From positions 1,583,001-1,647,000 of the forward strand of contig NZ_CP102409.1 in assembly GCF_024628725.1 (NCBI RefSeq): DNA of 64,000 nucleotides, read 5' to 3'. This document shows positions 33,089-42,703 of the stretch, piece by piece; position 1 is the first letter of the stretch; each line of letters opens with the position of its first letter. Both the position numbers and the translations under genes were made by a program. The DNA comes from Ruegeria sp. YS9. GTDB taxonomy: Bacteria > Pseudomonadota > Alphaproteobacteria > Rhodobacterales > Rhodobacteraceae. The notes beneath the pieces were generated by a model, which did not search any database, was not told the DNA's origin, and saw nothing but the letters and a program-made list of their open reading frames with translations.

Positions 33089-35162
33089 GCCTGCTTGGAA
33101 TGACGGTCCCCGGCAGGTTTCGGGGACCAAAGCCGATGGCCGGTCATGTCTGCGCTTGAGGTCAGCTTTCCGTTCGAAACCGACAGGCTGCCGGTTTCGT
33201 ACAACCGTTCCGGATCGAACACCCCGCACGGACCTTGCAGGGCAAGCGCAACAGCCGAGATGATGATCTGGTTGTCCCGACATTCGTCAAACGCGCGCGC
33301 CGCCCTTTTTCCGGTGATATGGATGATCTCATAGTCCTTCAGCGGGTAACGTTGAACGATGCTGCCGTCCGGCCATCTGAGCGCCGCCTCGATCTGATCA
33401 ACGCCGTCCCCGTCATTTTCAAGCCAGACACCGGCGACAAACCCGCTGCCTTTGCTTTTACTGAGGGCCCGCCCCTTGTCGGTCATGACCCCTACCAATC
33501 CGCCGTTTTCAGCGATCAGAACATCCGGTCTGTGCCCCGAGTTCCAAAGCAGAAATGCCAGGACAACAGGCACTGCTCCGGCCCGCCGTGCATGTCCCTG
33601 CCACAAGGCCATCCACAAGGCGCCGAATGCGACCAGTGGCAGGATGTACCATGGCGGGCTGACCACAAAACCCTGCGCCCCCTCAAGGTTCGACACCCAG
33701 TCGGAAACCGTAAGGATCCAATGCAATGCCCACCCCATGACGGTCAGGGCAAGTGCCTCCAGTCCAAACGGGGCAAGAAATGCAGCGACGACGGCAGAGG
33801 GTACGACGAGAAGCCCCATGACGGGAACGGAAAGCAGGTTTGCCAGCAGACCGTAATGGGACATCGTATTGAAATGCGCCGCACCAATGGGGGCTGTCGC
33901 AAGACCTGCAATTGCCGATGACATCACCACGCCAACGACCGGTTTCAACCAGTTTGGGCCGGGTAACGGGCCTACCTCTCGCAACGCTCCGAAGACGGCG
34001 ACCAAGGCTGTGGTTGCGGCGAACGACATTTGAAATCCGGGGCTCAGCAGCGACTCGGGTCGAAGAACCAGAACGATCACGGCGGCAACAGCAACCGCAC
34101 GCAGCGAAATCGCGCGTCGGTCGATCAACACGGCCCCCAGCATGACGCTGACCATGACAAAGGCCCGTTCGGTTGCAACGTTCCCCCCGGACAACAACAG
34201 ATAAAGGGTTGCGGCACAAAGCGCGAGCACAGCGGCCACTTTCCGAACCGGAAGTCGCAACGCCACAGGAGGGCACAGCGACAGACCCAATCGGCAAGCC
34301 ACGAACACGAAACCGGTCAGAAGCCCCATGTGAAGCCCGGAAATGGCCAACAGATGCGCAAGGTTGGACGCCCGCAAGGATGAAAGCGTCTCCTGCCCCA
34401 TCCCGCTGCGATCTCCGGTGGTGACGGCCGCGGCAAATCCACCGATTTCTCCGGGCAGGATCTGCCTGACCCGCTGCGAAATGGCCATGCGGATCGCAGT
34501 GACCCGAATGCCGGCAATCCCCTCTGTCGCGGGTGCGATGGTCCGGCAATCCCCTCTGTCGCGGGTGCGATGGTCATGACCGGGACGCGGGTATAACCGA
34601 CCGCGCCCAATCGTTGAAACCAGGCATGGCGACGAAAGTCGAACCCTCCGGGCTCGACCGGGCCTTGCGGCGGCGAAAGATGACCGGTGGTCATAATGCG
34701 CTGCCCCGGTGCGATAGTGCCCGCCGGACCATGAACGGAAAGACGGATGCGCTGCGGCCTGCGCTCCTGAGGCACATCCCCTATGCGTACCTGATCAAGC
34801 GTCAACCGCAACGCATCCGAGGCAGACCGATCCATGGCGACGACCCTCCCCTCGACAGGGCCATAATATCGCCACGACAGAACCGGTTCCGCCACCATAT
34901 GGGCGCGAACGCCTGCCAGAATGAAACCGGCAGCGATCAGCGCCCCCCCGATTGCCAACGTTCCCACCCCCGGTGGCAGCCGGCGGCGCAAGGCGACTAG
35001 AGCAATTCCAAGACAGACAAGACCGGCATAAACTGACCGATCCGGCTCGACGCGGACGCCGAAATAAAGACCAATCCCCGTCGCCAGCAAAACCGGCGTC
35101 CAGGGGAAAAGGTAGCCTGTCTGGTGCAGCAGCGCGGCCTCGACCCGTGCAAGAACACGCAT
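33082..35162 (-). pseudogene. comEC: comEC/rec2 DNA-uptake channel gene, frameshifted
   Basis: Two overlapping frames together make one ComEC protein. The 5' part (from the ATG at 35162) has membrane segments and the DUF4131/OB-like domain up to residue 196 (YTRVPVMTIAPATEGIAG), then runs on in a wrong frame to 34317. The other frame carries the Competence domain (VRQILPGEIGGFAAAVTTGDRSGM, LLAISGLHMGLL) and the membrane bundle to 33082. The break coincides exactly with a 32-bp tandem repeat; deleting one copy restores one frame of 682 residues. ComEC carries single-stranded DNA across the inner membrane. An in-frame ATG at 34488 could allow reinitiation. A real mutation or an assembly error are both possible. 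Confidence 0.9.
34511..34574. repeat. Tandem 32-bp duplication inside comEC
   Basis: Bases 34511-34542 and 34543-34574 are identical copies of a unit beginning CCGGCAATCCCC and ending GTGCGATGGT. Since 32 is not a multiple of three, the second copy shifts the comEC frame at this point. Confidence 0.97.
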
Positions 35163-35240
35163 GGTTGCCCCCGTCCTTCGGGCTCGTTAGACAGGCGTCA
35201 AACTATGCCAGATACGGTTACCAAAAGGTTAATCCTCACC

Positions 35241-36641
35241 ATGACTGAACAGGTCGTCACTCGTTTTGCCCCCTCGCCCACCGGTTTCCTGCATATCGGC
35301 GGCGCGCGCACTGCATTGTTCAATTGGCTGTATGCGCGTGGTCGGGGTGGCAAATTCCTGCTGCGGATCGAAGACACCGATCGCGAACGTTCGACACCCG
35401 AGGCGACCGCCGCGATCCTTCAGGGCATGGCCTGGCTTGGCCTTGATCACGACGGTGATGTGATCAGCCAGTTCGAAGGGGCCGCCCGTCACGCCGAAGT
35501 CGCGCATCAGTTGCTGGCCGAGGGCAAAGCATACAAATGTTTCTCGTTTCAGGAAGAAATCGCGGCTTTCCGGGACCAAGCGCGCAGCGAAGGGAAATCA
35601 ACCCTGTTCCGCAGCCCATGGCGGGACGCCGATCCCTCGACACATCCGGATGCACCTTTTGCCATACGCATCAAGGCGCCTCAGGACGGGGTGACCGTGA
35701 TCCACGATCAGGTTCAGGGCGATGTGAGCATCCGCAACGACCAGTTGGACGACATGATTCTTCTGCGCTCGGACGGAACACCCGTCTACATGCTGGCAGT
35801 CGTCGTCGACGATCACGACATGGGCGTCACCCATGTCATCCGCGGCGACGATCACCTCAACAATGCCGCGCGGCAAATGATGATCTACGAAGCCATGGGC
35901 TGGGACGTTCCGGTCTGGGCGCATATCCCGCTGATTCACGGGCCTGATGGCAAGAAGCTGTCCAAGCGCCATGGTGCGCTTGGAGCGCAGGAGTATCAGG
36001 CCATGGGCTATCCCGCAGCCGGGATGCGCAATTACCTGGCCCGGCTGGGCTGGAGCCATGGCGACGATGAGTTTTTCACGGACGCGCAGGCAAAGGACTG
36101 GTTCGATCTGGATGGGATCGGCAAAAGCCCTGCACGGTTCGATCTGAAAAAGCTTGAAAACCTGTGTGGACAACATATCGCAATCTCGGACGATGCTGCA
36201 TTGCGGCAAGAGATCGAAGCATATCTGGCCGCAGCAGACCTTCCGCCCCTTACTGAGACACAATCCAGTGATCTGGAACGTGCGATGTATTGCCTCAAGG
36301 ACCGGGCGCGCACCTTCCCTGAACTGCTTGAAAAGGCTCATTTTGCACTGACAAGCCGCCCGATCGCTCCGGATGAAAAAGCCGCAAAGGCGCTGGCAAC
36401 TGTATCCGATGGTATACTGACGGAATTGACGCCGCATCTGCAAAATGTTAGCTGGTCGCGGAACGAACTGGAGGAGGCACTGAATTCCTTTGCCGAGTCA
36501 AAGGAGCTCAAGTTCGGCAAGCTGGCCGGTCCGCTGAGGGCCGCTCTGGCGGGTCGTGCCGTTACGCCTTCGGTTTTTGACATGATGCTTGTGCTGGGAC
36601 GGGAAGAAACCCTGGCGCGGCTTTCTGAAGCAGCGAAATAA
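35241..36641 (+). CDS. gltX: Glutamyl-tRNA synthetase
   Basis: The 466-residue class I synthetase charges tRNA-Glu. The HIGH motif is [18 protein letters not shown] near residue 15, and the KMSKS loop appears as [23 protein letters not shown] and [18 protein letters not shown] are family blocks. The C-terminal anticodon-binding domain reads KLKFGK-type sequence ending GREETLARL. The ATG at 35241 gives the usual start; an ATG 12 codons earlier (35205) exists. The 78-base gap to comEC's divergent start holds its promoter. Confidence 0.95.
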   Translation: MTEQVVTRFAPSPTGFLHIGGARTALFNWLYARGRGGKFLLRIEDTDRERSTPEATAAILQGMAWLGLDHDGDVISQFEGAARHAEVAHQLLAEGKAYKCFSFQEEIAAFRDQARSEGKSTLFRSPWRDADPSTHPDAPFAIRIKAPQDGVTVIHDQVQGDVSIRNDQLDDMILLRSDGTPVYMLAVVVDDHDMGVTHVIRGDDHLNNAARQMMIYEAMGWDVPVWAHIPLIHGPDGKKLSKRHGALGAQEYQAMGYPAAGMRNYLARLGWSHGDDEFFTDAQAKDWFDLDGIGKSPARFDLKKLENLCGQHIAISDDAALRQEIEAYLAAADLPPLTETQSSDLERAMYCLKDRARTFPELLEKAHFALTSRPIAPDEKAAKALATVSDGILTELTPHLQNVSWSRNELEEALNSFAESKELKFGKLAGPLRAALAGRAVTPSVFDMMLVLGREETLARLSEAAK

Positions 36642-36683
36642 CCCAAGCTTCATAAACGGGTAACGCTGCTCCGCTTACACCCG

Positions 36684-36705
36684 GACTGCGCGTCCACGCG
36701 CAGTC
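36684..36705. promoter_or_regulatory. Perfect 10-bp inverted repeat upstream of gltA
   Basis: GACTGCGCGT and ACGCGCAGTC face each other around a two-base CC centre, 58 bases before the gltA start and 43 bases after the gltX stop. No T-run follows on the plus strand, so a simple terminator is unlikely; an operator for a dimeric regulator or an mRNA-leader hairpin is more likely. Confidence 0.6.
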
Positions 36706-36762
36706 ATTGCCCGTATCACCGGAGGTATCTCTGGCGTGCGCATGAATGAAGAAGGGACAACC

Positions 36763-38058
36763 ATGACTGAAAGCAACAAAACAGCCACTCTGACCGTTCA
36801 CGGCAAAGAGTACGAGTTGCCTGTTCATTCTCCGACCGCTGGTCCGGATGTCATTGATATCCGCAAGCTTTATGGTCAGGCCGGCGTCTTCACCTACGAT
36901 CCCGGCTTCACTTCGACCGCAAGCTGCGACAGCACCATCACCTATATCAACGGCGAAAAAGGCGAACTGCTGCACCGGGGCTATCCGATCGACCAACTGG
37001 CCGAGAAATCGCATTTCCTCGAAGTCTGCTATCTTCTGCTGTACGGAGAACTGCCGGCGGCAAAGGATCTTGAGAAATTCGAGACCACGATCACACGCCA
37101 CACCATGCTGCACGAGCAGATGCAGTATTTCTATCGCGGTTTCCGCCGCGACGCGCACCCGATGGCCATCATGGTCGGCGTCGTCGGCGCGATGTCGGCC
37201 TTCTATCACGATTCAACGGATATCTCGGACCCGCAGCAGCGTGAAATCGCATCGCATCGTCTGATCGCCAAGATGCCGACTATTGCTGCATGGGCCTACA
37301 AGTACCACACCGGTCAGCCTTTCGTGTATCCGCGCAACGATCTGGACTATGCGTCGAACTTCCTGCGCATGTGTTTCAGCGTTCCTGCCGAGGAATATGA
37401 GGTCAACCCGATCCTCAGCCGCGCCATGGACCGCATCTTTACGCTGCATGCGGATCACGAACAGAATGCCTCGACATCGACCGTGCGTCTGGCGTCGTCG
37501 TCGGGGGCAAACCCGTTTGCCTGTATCGCCGCCGGCATCGCTTGCCTTTGGGGTCCGGCTCATGGTGGCGCAAATCAGGCCTGCCTGGAAATGCTGGAAG
37601 AGATCGGCACAGTTGATCGCATTCCCGAGTTCATTGCCCGCGCCAAGGACAAGAACGATCCGTTCCGCCTGATGGGCTTTGGTCACCGCGTTTACAAGAA
37701 TTTCGACCCGCGCGCCAAAGTGATGAAGCAATCGGCAGACGAAGTTCTTGATCTGCTGGGCGTTGAGGACAACCCGAAATTGCAGGTTGCCAAGGAACTG
37801 GAACGCGAAGCGCTGGAAGACCCGTATTTCGCCGAAAAGAAGTTGTTCCCGAATGTCGACTTCTACTCGGGCATCATCCTCGAAGCGATGGGTTTCCCGA
37901 CTTCGATGTTCACGCCGATCTTCGCCCTGTCGCGCACCGTTGGCTGGGTCAGCCAGTGGAAAGAGATGATCGCCGATCCGCAAAACAAAATCGGCCGCCC
38001 GCGTCAGCTGTACTTGGGCGAAACGCTGCGCGATTACGTGGATATCGAAAATCGCTGA
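36763..38058 (+). CDS. gltA: Citrate synthase, type II
   Basis: The 431-residue enzyme joins oxaloacetate and acetyl-CoA in the citrate cycle. Blocks seen: [59 protein letters not shown] with the catalytic His residues, [16 protein letters not shown] with the second His, and the Asp in [16 protein letters not shown]. This is the Gram-negative hexameric, NADH-sensitive type by length. The ATG at 36763 follows GAAGGGACAACC; a GTG nine codons earlier is less likely. A strong terminator follows. Confidence 0.96.
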   Translation: MTESNKTATLTVHGKEYELPVHSPTAGPDVIDIRKLYGQAGVFTYDPGFTSTASCDSTITYINGEKGELLHRGYPIDQLAEKSHFLEVCYLLLYGELPAAKDLEKFETTITRHTMLHEQMQYFYRGFRRDAHPMAIMVGVVGAMSAFYHDSTDISDPQQREIASHRLIAKMPTIAAWAYKYHTGQPFVYPRNDLDYASNFLRMCFSVPAEEYEVNPILSRAMDRIFTLHADHEQNASTSTVRLASSSGANPFACIAAGIACLWGPAHGGANQACLEMLEEIGTVDRIPEFIARAKDKNDPFRLMGFGHRVYKNFDPRAKVMKQSADEVLDLLGVEDNPKLQVAKELEREALEDPYFAEKKLFPNVDFYSGIILEAMGFPTSMFTPIFALSRTVGWVSQWKEMIADPQNKIGRPRQLYLGETLRDYVDIENR

Positions 38059-38086
38059 TACGCGCCTCACGAAGATCTGTTCCGAA

Positions 38087-38115
38087 GGCCCCGGTACTGC
38101 CGGGGTCTTTTTGTT
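38087..38115 (+). terminator. gltA terminator
   Basis: CCCCGG (38089-38094) and CCGGGG (38100-38105) enclose a five-base loop and are followed by TCTTTTTG, 30 bases after the gltA stop. Confidence 0.88.
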
Positions 38116-38193
38116 TGGGCTCAAGCAATGAGAGCGCGAAGACCCGGTATTTTCCCGCGCAAGACAGCAGCGGACATGCCGGGGCGCATGACC

Positions 38194-39261
38194 TCAGAAC
38201 AGGCTCAGTTGGTCTCCGGGCTGCGGCGGCACCGCAAACAAGTCGCAACGCAACGGGGCCGATCTTACGGACAGCCCCAGACGTTTGCAGGACTTCAAAA
38301 ACCTTTGAGCGATGATCCCGGCATACTCACCCTCGCCCCGCATTCTGTGCCCCCAACGCGGATCGTAATCCCGCCCCCCATGCATTTCCCGCAGTTTGGA
38401 CATGACCTTTTCCGCCCGCGAAGGCTCATGATCGGCAAGCCAGCCCTGCCAAAGCTGCGAAACCTCGCGCGGCAGGCGCAACATGATCCAGCTAGCGGCA
38501 TCCGCGCCAGCCTCTTTCCCGGCTTCCAGCAGGCTTTCAAGTTCATGATCCGTCAGCCCCGGCACGATGGGTGATGTCATAACGCGCACCGGAATGCCCG
38601 CTTCCGTCAGCGCTCGGATCACGCGCAGCCGCCGAAGTGGCGACGGTGCCCTTGGTTCCATCCGGCGGGACAAATCCGCATCCAGCGTGGTCAGCGAAAT
38701 GCCAACCCGTACCAGCCCCCGGCCTGCCATGTCGGCAAGCAACTCCAGATCCCGCTCTATCAGAGTACCCTTGGTGACGATTGCGACCGGGTGATTGAAC
38801 GCACTCAAAACCTCAAGGCAGGACTTTGTAATCATGTGCTTTTTCTCAATCGGCTGATACGGGTCCGTATTCGTGCCCATTGCAATCGGCGCGACTTTGT
38901 AGGATCTGGCGGACAATTCCTTGCGCAGAACATGTCCCATGTTGGGTCGTGCGATCAGGCGGGTTTCGAAATCCAACCCTGACGATAACCCCAGATACGC
39001 GTGGCTGGGCCGTGCAAAACAGTAAACGCAGCCATGTTCACATCCCCGGTACGGGTTGATCGACCGATCGAAGGGCAAGTCAGGGGATCGGTTGTAAGCA
39101 ATAGCGCTGCGCGCAACCTCTTCACGTGTCTCGGTACGCAGCGGCGGCAATTCTTCTTCAATGTCCCACCCGTCTTCGGTTGCCGTGGTGACAAAACGTT
39201 CAAACCGACCAGCTTCGTTCGTCGTTGTTCCTCTTGCCTTGATCGTCCGCGCGATGTTCAT
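38194..39261 (-). CDS. PA0069-type radical SAM protein (spore photoproduct lyase-like)
   Basis: The 355-residue protein is a radical SAM enzyme with the cluster motif C74-x3-C78-x2-C81 in GCEHGCVYCFARP. The SAM-related blocks TKGTLIERDLELL and SLTTLDADLSRRMEPRAPSP match the PA0069/Rv2578c family, a distant relative of spore photoproduct lyase that is widespread and uncharacterised. It may act on DNA lesions, but that is unproven. The ATG at 39259-39261 is chosen; a long frame upstream has no family sequence. It is divergent from the corrinoid gene. Confidence 0.88.
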   Translation of the reverse strand: MNIARTIKARGTTTNEAGRFERFVTTATEDGWDIEEELPPLRTETREEVARSAIAYNRSPDLPFDRSINPYRGCEHGCVYCFARPSHAYLGLSSGLDFETRLIARPNMGHVLRKELSARSYKVAPIAMGTNTDPYQPIEKKHMITKSCLEVLSAFNHPVAIVTKGTLIERDLELLADMAGRGLVRVGISLTTLDADLSRRMEPRAPSPLRRLRVIRALTEAGIPVRVMTSPIVPGLTDHELESLLEAGKEAGADAASWIMLRLPREVSQLWQGWLADHEPSRAEKVMSKLREMHGGRDYDPRWGHRMRGEGEYAGIIAQRFLKSCKRLGLSVRSAPLRCDLFAVPPQPGDQLSLF

Positions 39262-39417
39262 GTCAGCTTGTTCTTCTTTTGTTCCCTCCCGAACATAGAG
39301 GGGGCGCCAATTTGGCGCAAGCCCCGCCAAATCACCAACGGATTGAAGCGAGTTGAAAACTCCGCAGGATGATCTTGCAGACTTTTCTATCGAGCCCCCG
39401 CTTTTTTTGTCTTATAG

Positions 39418-39468
39418 GTCGGTCCCGAAACGACCGACGTCGCAATCGTCACAGTCAGGATGCGACGT
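39418..39468 (+). promoter_or_regulatory. Structured leader before the corrinoid-protein gene
   Basis: Two hairpins overlap by two bases: GTCGGTC (39418-39424) with GACCGAC (39432-39438), and ACGTCGCA (39437-39444) with TGCGACGT (39461-39468) around a 16-base loop. Just upstream is a T-rich stretch with TATAGG that could be a -10. The arrangement could let two folds compete. It does not match any riboswitch class I can recall. Confidence 0.5.
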
Positions 39469-39531
39469 TTTGGCCAAAACGGAAAAAATGCCACCACGGG
39501 CCGATTGCCCGCCCAGCACAGGGAACACCCC

Positions 39532-40230
39532 ATGTCCGACGAAGAAGACATCGTCCTGTCCGAACTGAATGATGACGAACTGGTCGAGCAGATGTTCGAC
39601 GATCTCTACGATGGCCTGAAGGAAGAGATCGAAGAAGGCACCAACATCCTGCTGGAACGCGGATGGACACCTTATGACATCCTGACCAAGGCTCTGGTTG
39701 GCGGTATGACCATCGTGGGCCATGACTTCCGCGACGGCATCCTGTTCGTCCCCGAAGTTCTGCTGGCCGCAAACGCGATGAAGGGCGGCATGTCCATTCT
39801 CAAGCCGCTGCTGGCCGAAACCGGAGCACCGCGCGTCGGCAAGATGGTCATCGGCACCGTGAAGGGCGACATCCACGACATCGGCAAGAATCTTGTTTCG
39901 ATGATGATGGAAGGCGCTGGCTTCGAAGTTGTCGATCTGGGCATCAACAACCCGGTCGAAAACTACCTGGAAGCGCTGGAAAACGAACAACCCGACATTC
40001 TGGGCATGTCGGCCCTGCTGACCACTACGATGCCTTACATGAAAGTGGTCATCGACACGATGGTCGAACAGGGCGTCCGCGACGATTACATCGTTCTGGT
40101 CGGCGGCGCGCCCCTGAATGAAGAGTTCGGCAAGGCCATCGGCGCGGATGCTTATTGCCGCGACGCAGCTGTTGCAGTGGAAACCGCCAAGGAATTCGTG
40201 GGCCGCAAGCACAACCAACTGGCTGGCTAA
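39532..40230 (+). CDS. Methyltransferase corrinoid protein (MtbC/MtaC-like)
   Basis: The 232-residue protein carries a methyl group on cobalamin between two methyltransferases. An N-terminal four-helix cap domain (about 15-95) is followed by a B12-binding Rossmann domain with the diagnostic D113-x-H115-x-x-G118 motif (KGDIHDIGKN), where His115 replaces the lower cobalt ligand, and LGMSALLTTTMPYM with the VGGAPLNEEFGKAIGADAY C-terminal part. It has no methyltransferase of its own; the MttB-family protein at 11642-13186 is a possible donor-side partner, by inference. A terminator follows. The start at 39532 gives the usual N-terminus. Confidence 0.92.
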   Translation: MSDEEDIVLSELNDDELVEQMFDDLYDGLKEEIEEGTNILLERGWTPYDILTKALVGGMTIVGHDFRDGILFVPEVLLAANAMKGGMSILKPLLAETGAPRVGKMVIGTVKGDIHDIGKNLVSMMMEGAGFEVVDLGINNPVENYLEALENEQPDILGMSALLTTTMPYMKVVIDTMVEQGVRDDYIVLVGGAPLNEEFGKAIGADAYCRDAAVAVETAKEFVGRKHNQLAG

Positions 40231-40250
40231 GACCCGGAGAATATTGATTG

Positions 40251-40279
40251 AAAGGCCGTCCGATCCGGGCGGCCTTTTC
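40251..40279 (+). terminator. Terminator after the corrinoid gene
   Basis: AAAGGCCG (40251-40258) and CGGCCTTT (40270-40277) form the stem and TTC follows. It lies 21 bases after the stop, so the downstream Hint gene likely has its own promoter. Confidence 0.85.
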
Positions 40280-40376
40280 GATTCTGAAGCGCTTTGTCAC
40301 CGGAAGATCCGGATTATCCAATTGTAAATCAAAGCAGGTCTAAAAGAACGAGGCATCCACATCGCAAGGGGGTCTC

Positions 40377-41414
40377 GTGCCGACTACGTTCACAGCCATC
40401 TCGCTCGGCAAGCTAGCCGATATCGACAGTTTCGAAGGCAACAACACAGCTGAAAACGCTTCGGCGCTTGTGGGGAAAACCTTTGGCGGGTCCGACGATC
40501 CGCTGGCTCACAACAGCGTCACCTGGAGCGCAGTCGGCAATCCGGGTTCGTACTACAACATGAACAACATGTCGGCCAATGATCGGTTTTCGATCGATGG
40601 CGGGCCGCCTCAGACATTCGATGGCACTTCGGTCTACAACGCCACGATCACCTATTTTGACGGATCAACTGCCAGGATTACCGCAGTTGTGGCGCAGGAT
40701 GTGGATGGCAACACCTATCTGATGCCGGAATTCTCGGACAATTCGGACCAAGCCGCTTTGGAGGCTGGCCCTGTCCGCTCGATCACGCTCAACAGCCTTG
40801 CCGGAAACCGGTATTCAGGCCTGACATCCCGCCGTGAGGATTGGGATCTGGTGCCCTGCTTTACCCCCGGAACGATGATCCGCACCGAGCAAGGCGCGCG
40901 GCCGATTGATACCCTGTCCGTTGGCGACCGGATCGAAACCCATGATCATGGGCTGCAAACCCTGCGTTGGATGGGGCGACGAACCGTCAAGGCAACGGGT
41001 CCGCATGCGCCTGTTCTTTTCAAAGCGGGCGCCATCGGAAACACGCGCGACCTTATGGTGTCACAACAGCACCGCATGCTGATTGGGGATTGGCGTCTCG
41101 AGCTGCACACCGGACATAGCGAAGCCCTGGCGCCTGCCAAACATCTCGTGAACGGGTCCGACATCATGCTGCGGCCCGGAGGGTTGGTGACCTACATCCA
41201 CCTGCTGTTCGATCACCACGAGCTGCTCTGGGCCGAAGATTGCCTGAGCGAGAGCTTTCATCCCGGCGCGCAAATCTGGGACAGTCTCGGTTCCGCCGCA
41301 CGGCAGGAAATCCAGTCGCTGTTTCCGGAACTGACGTTGAATGGGCTTGCCGCGTACGGCCCGCTGGCCCGGCCCCTGTTGACCGCGTTCGAAGCGCATG
41401 CGTCGGCAGCCTGA
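40377..41414 (+). CDS. Hint-domain protein (hedgehog/intein autoprocessing fold)
   Basis: The 345-residue protein has an N-terminal part of unknown fold (1-158) with short repeated aromatic/glycine stretches, then a Hint domain starting at Cys161: CFTPGTMIRTEQGARPIDTLSVGDRIETHDHGLQ-type block A/B, VSQQHRMLI and LVTYIHLLFDHHELLWAEDCLSESFHPG with late His residues. Hint domains cleave or transesterify the bond before the Cys. There is no obvious splice acceptor after it, so it is more like hedgehog-type cleavage than intein splicing. Such proteins are numerous in Rhodobacterales but poorly understood. The start is GTG, with a good AAGGGGG site eight bases upstream. Confidence 0.85.
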   Translation: MPTTFTAISLGKLADIDSFEGNNTAENASALVGKTFGGSDDPLAHNSVTWSAVGNPGSYYNMNNMSANDRFSIDGGPPQTFDGTSVYNATITYFDGSTARITAVVAQDVDGNTYLMPEFSDNSDQAALEAGPVRSITLNSLAGNRYSGLTSRREDWDLVPCFTPGTMIRTEQGARPIDTLSVGDRIETHDHGLQTLRWMGRRTVKATGPHAPVLFKAGAIGNTRDLMVSQQHRMLIGDWRLELHTGHSEALAPAKHLVNGSDIMLRPGGLVTYIHLLFDHHELLWAEDCLSESFHPGAQIWDSLGSAARQEIQSLFPELTLNGLAAYGPLARPLLTAFEAHASAA

Positions 41415-41491
41415 CATGAGATGTCGGATCGGGGCTTGCCCAATGGCCGCAATCATCCTCCTATGGGAACAGCCCCGTAGGATACCAAGTG

Positions 41492-42151
41492 ATGTCAAAC
41501 GAATCCCTGCCAGATGATGCAAGCCTGACCACGAAAGGTTATGACGATACAGGCAAGGGAAGCATCCTGTTGATTGCCTGCGGCGCTCTTGCGCGCGAAA
41601 TACTGGACATCAAAACAAGGAATGGCTGGGATCACATGGCTCTGACCTGCCTGCCGGCGATCCTGCACGTTCACCCGGAACGGATCACCCAGGCCGTGGA
41701 AGACGCCGTAGCCAGGCATCAAGGCAATTTTGACAAGATCTACATCGTTTACGCCGATTGCGGGACCGGGGGGCTGCTTCAGACCGCCTGCGAAAAACTT
41801 GGGGTCGAAATGGTGAAGGGCCCCCATTGCTATTCCTTCTTCGAAGGAAACCAGGCCTTTGAGGACCGCAGAGAAGACGAAACAACCGCTTTCTATCTGA
41901 CAGATTTCCTGGCCCGGCAATTCGACGCTTTTGTCTGGAAGCCCCTTGGCCTGGACCGCCACCCGGAACTGCGTGACATGTATTTCGGCAATTACACCAA
42001 ACTTGTCTATCAGGCCCAGATCGACAGCCCAGAGCTGACGGAACGCGCGCGCGAATGCGCAGACCGGATGGGGCTTGAATTCGAACGCCGGTTCACCGGT
42101 TACGGCGATCTGGAAAACACGCTGTCGGACTGGGCAAACCGCCCAAAATGA
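41492..42151 (+). CDS. DUF1638-family protein
   Basis: The 219-residue protein is DUF1638: ILLIACGALAREILDI near the start, the LTCLPAILHVHPERI block, YADCGTGGLL in the middle (Cys92-like), and FVWKPLGLDRHPELRDMYFGNYTKLVY near the end. Conserved Cys residues suggest metal or corrinoid binding, but no function is established. DUF1638 genes are often found near corrinoid-dependent methyltransferases in methanogens and Rhodobacterales; here the corrinoid gene is one gene upstream, separated by the Hint gene. A GTG lies just before the ATG start at 41492. It is convergent with sufE, 2 bases apart. Confidence 0.83.
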   Translation: MSNESLPDDASLTTKGYDDTGKGSILLIACGALAREILDIKTRNGWDHMALTCLPAILHVHPERITQAVEDAVARHQGNFDKIYIVYADCGTGGLLQTACEKLGVEMVKGPHCYSFFEGNQAFEDRREDETTAFYLTDFLARQFDAFVWKPLGLDRHPELRDMYFGNYTKLVYQAQIDSPELTERARECADRMGLEFERRFTGYGDLENTLSDWANRPK

Positions 42152-42153
42152 GG

Positions 42154-42564
42154 TCAGGCGTTCTCCTGTGCGACCTGCCGTATGCGTTCGATCATCGACC
42201 GCAGGCCGTTTGAGCGCTGAGCGGACAGGTGATCGTTCAGCCCAAGGCGTGCCAGTTCAGCCCCCGCATCGACTTTGGGAACTTCGGCCACGGGCAAACC
42301 GTTGTACAAGGCCCGAAGAACAGCGATCAGGCCACGCACGATCAGTGCGTCGCTGTCACCATCGAACTTGAAAACGCCGGAATCGATCATCGGATGCAGC
42401 CAGACCTGACTGGCGCATCCATGCACTTTTGTCGCCGGAACCTTGAATGCGTCGTCCAACGGCTCCATTGCCTTGCCCTGCTCGATGACATGGCGATACC
42501 GATCTTCCCAATCCTCGAGAAACTCGAAATCCTCGACAATCTCTTCAAAGGCGGGCGTGGCCAT
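42154..42564 (-). CDS. sufE: SufE-type cysteine desulfuration protein
   Basis: The 136-residue protein takes sulfur from the SufS cysteine desulfurase for Fe-S cluster assembly. The sulfur-accepting Cys50 is in KVHGCASQVW, and the FLEDWEDRYRHVIEQGKAMEPL and SALIVRGLIAVLRALYNG-type blocks fit. The length is standard. It is away from any suf operon in this window. The ATG at 42562-42564 is chosen over an upstream start nine codons earlier (near 42588). It is convergent with DUF1638. Confidence 0.92.
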   Translation of the reverse strand: MATPAFEEIVEDFEFLEDWEDRYRHVIEQGKAMEPLDDAFKVPATKVHGCASQVWLHPMIDSGVFKFDGDSDALIVRGLIAVLRALYNGLPVAEVPKVDAGAELARLGLNDHLSAQRSNGLRSMIERIRQVAQENA

Positions 42565-42703
42565 GATGCGGTGATCCTTTGATTGCATTCACAATTGTGA
42601 CCTAAGCCGGTCGCTGGCCACTGTCCAGCCCCCGCGGTGGCTTTTCAACGCGAAGAAATTGCGCTAACCCATTGCCTGAACTCGTGTGAAAGTCTGTGGG
42701 TCC

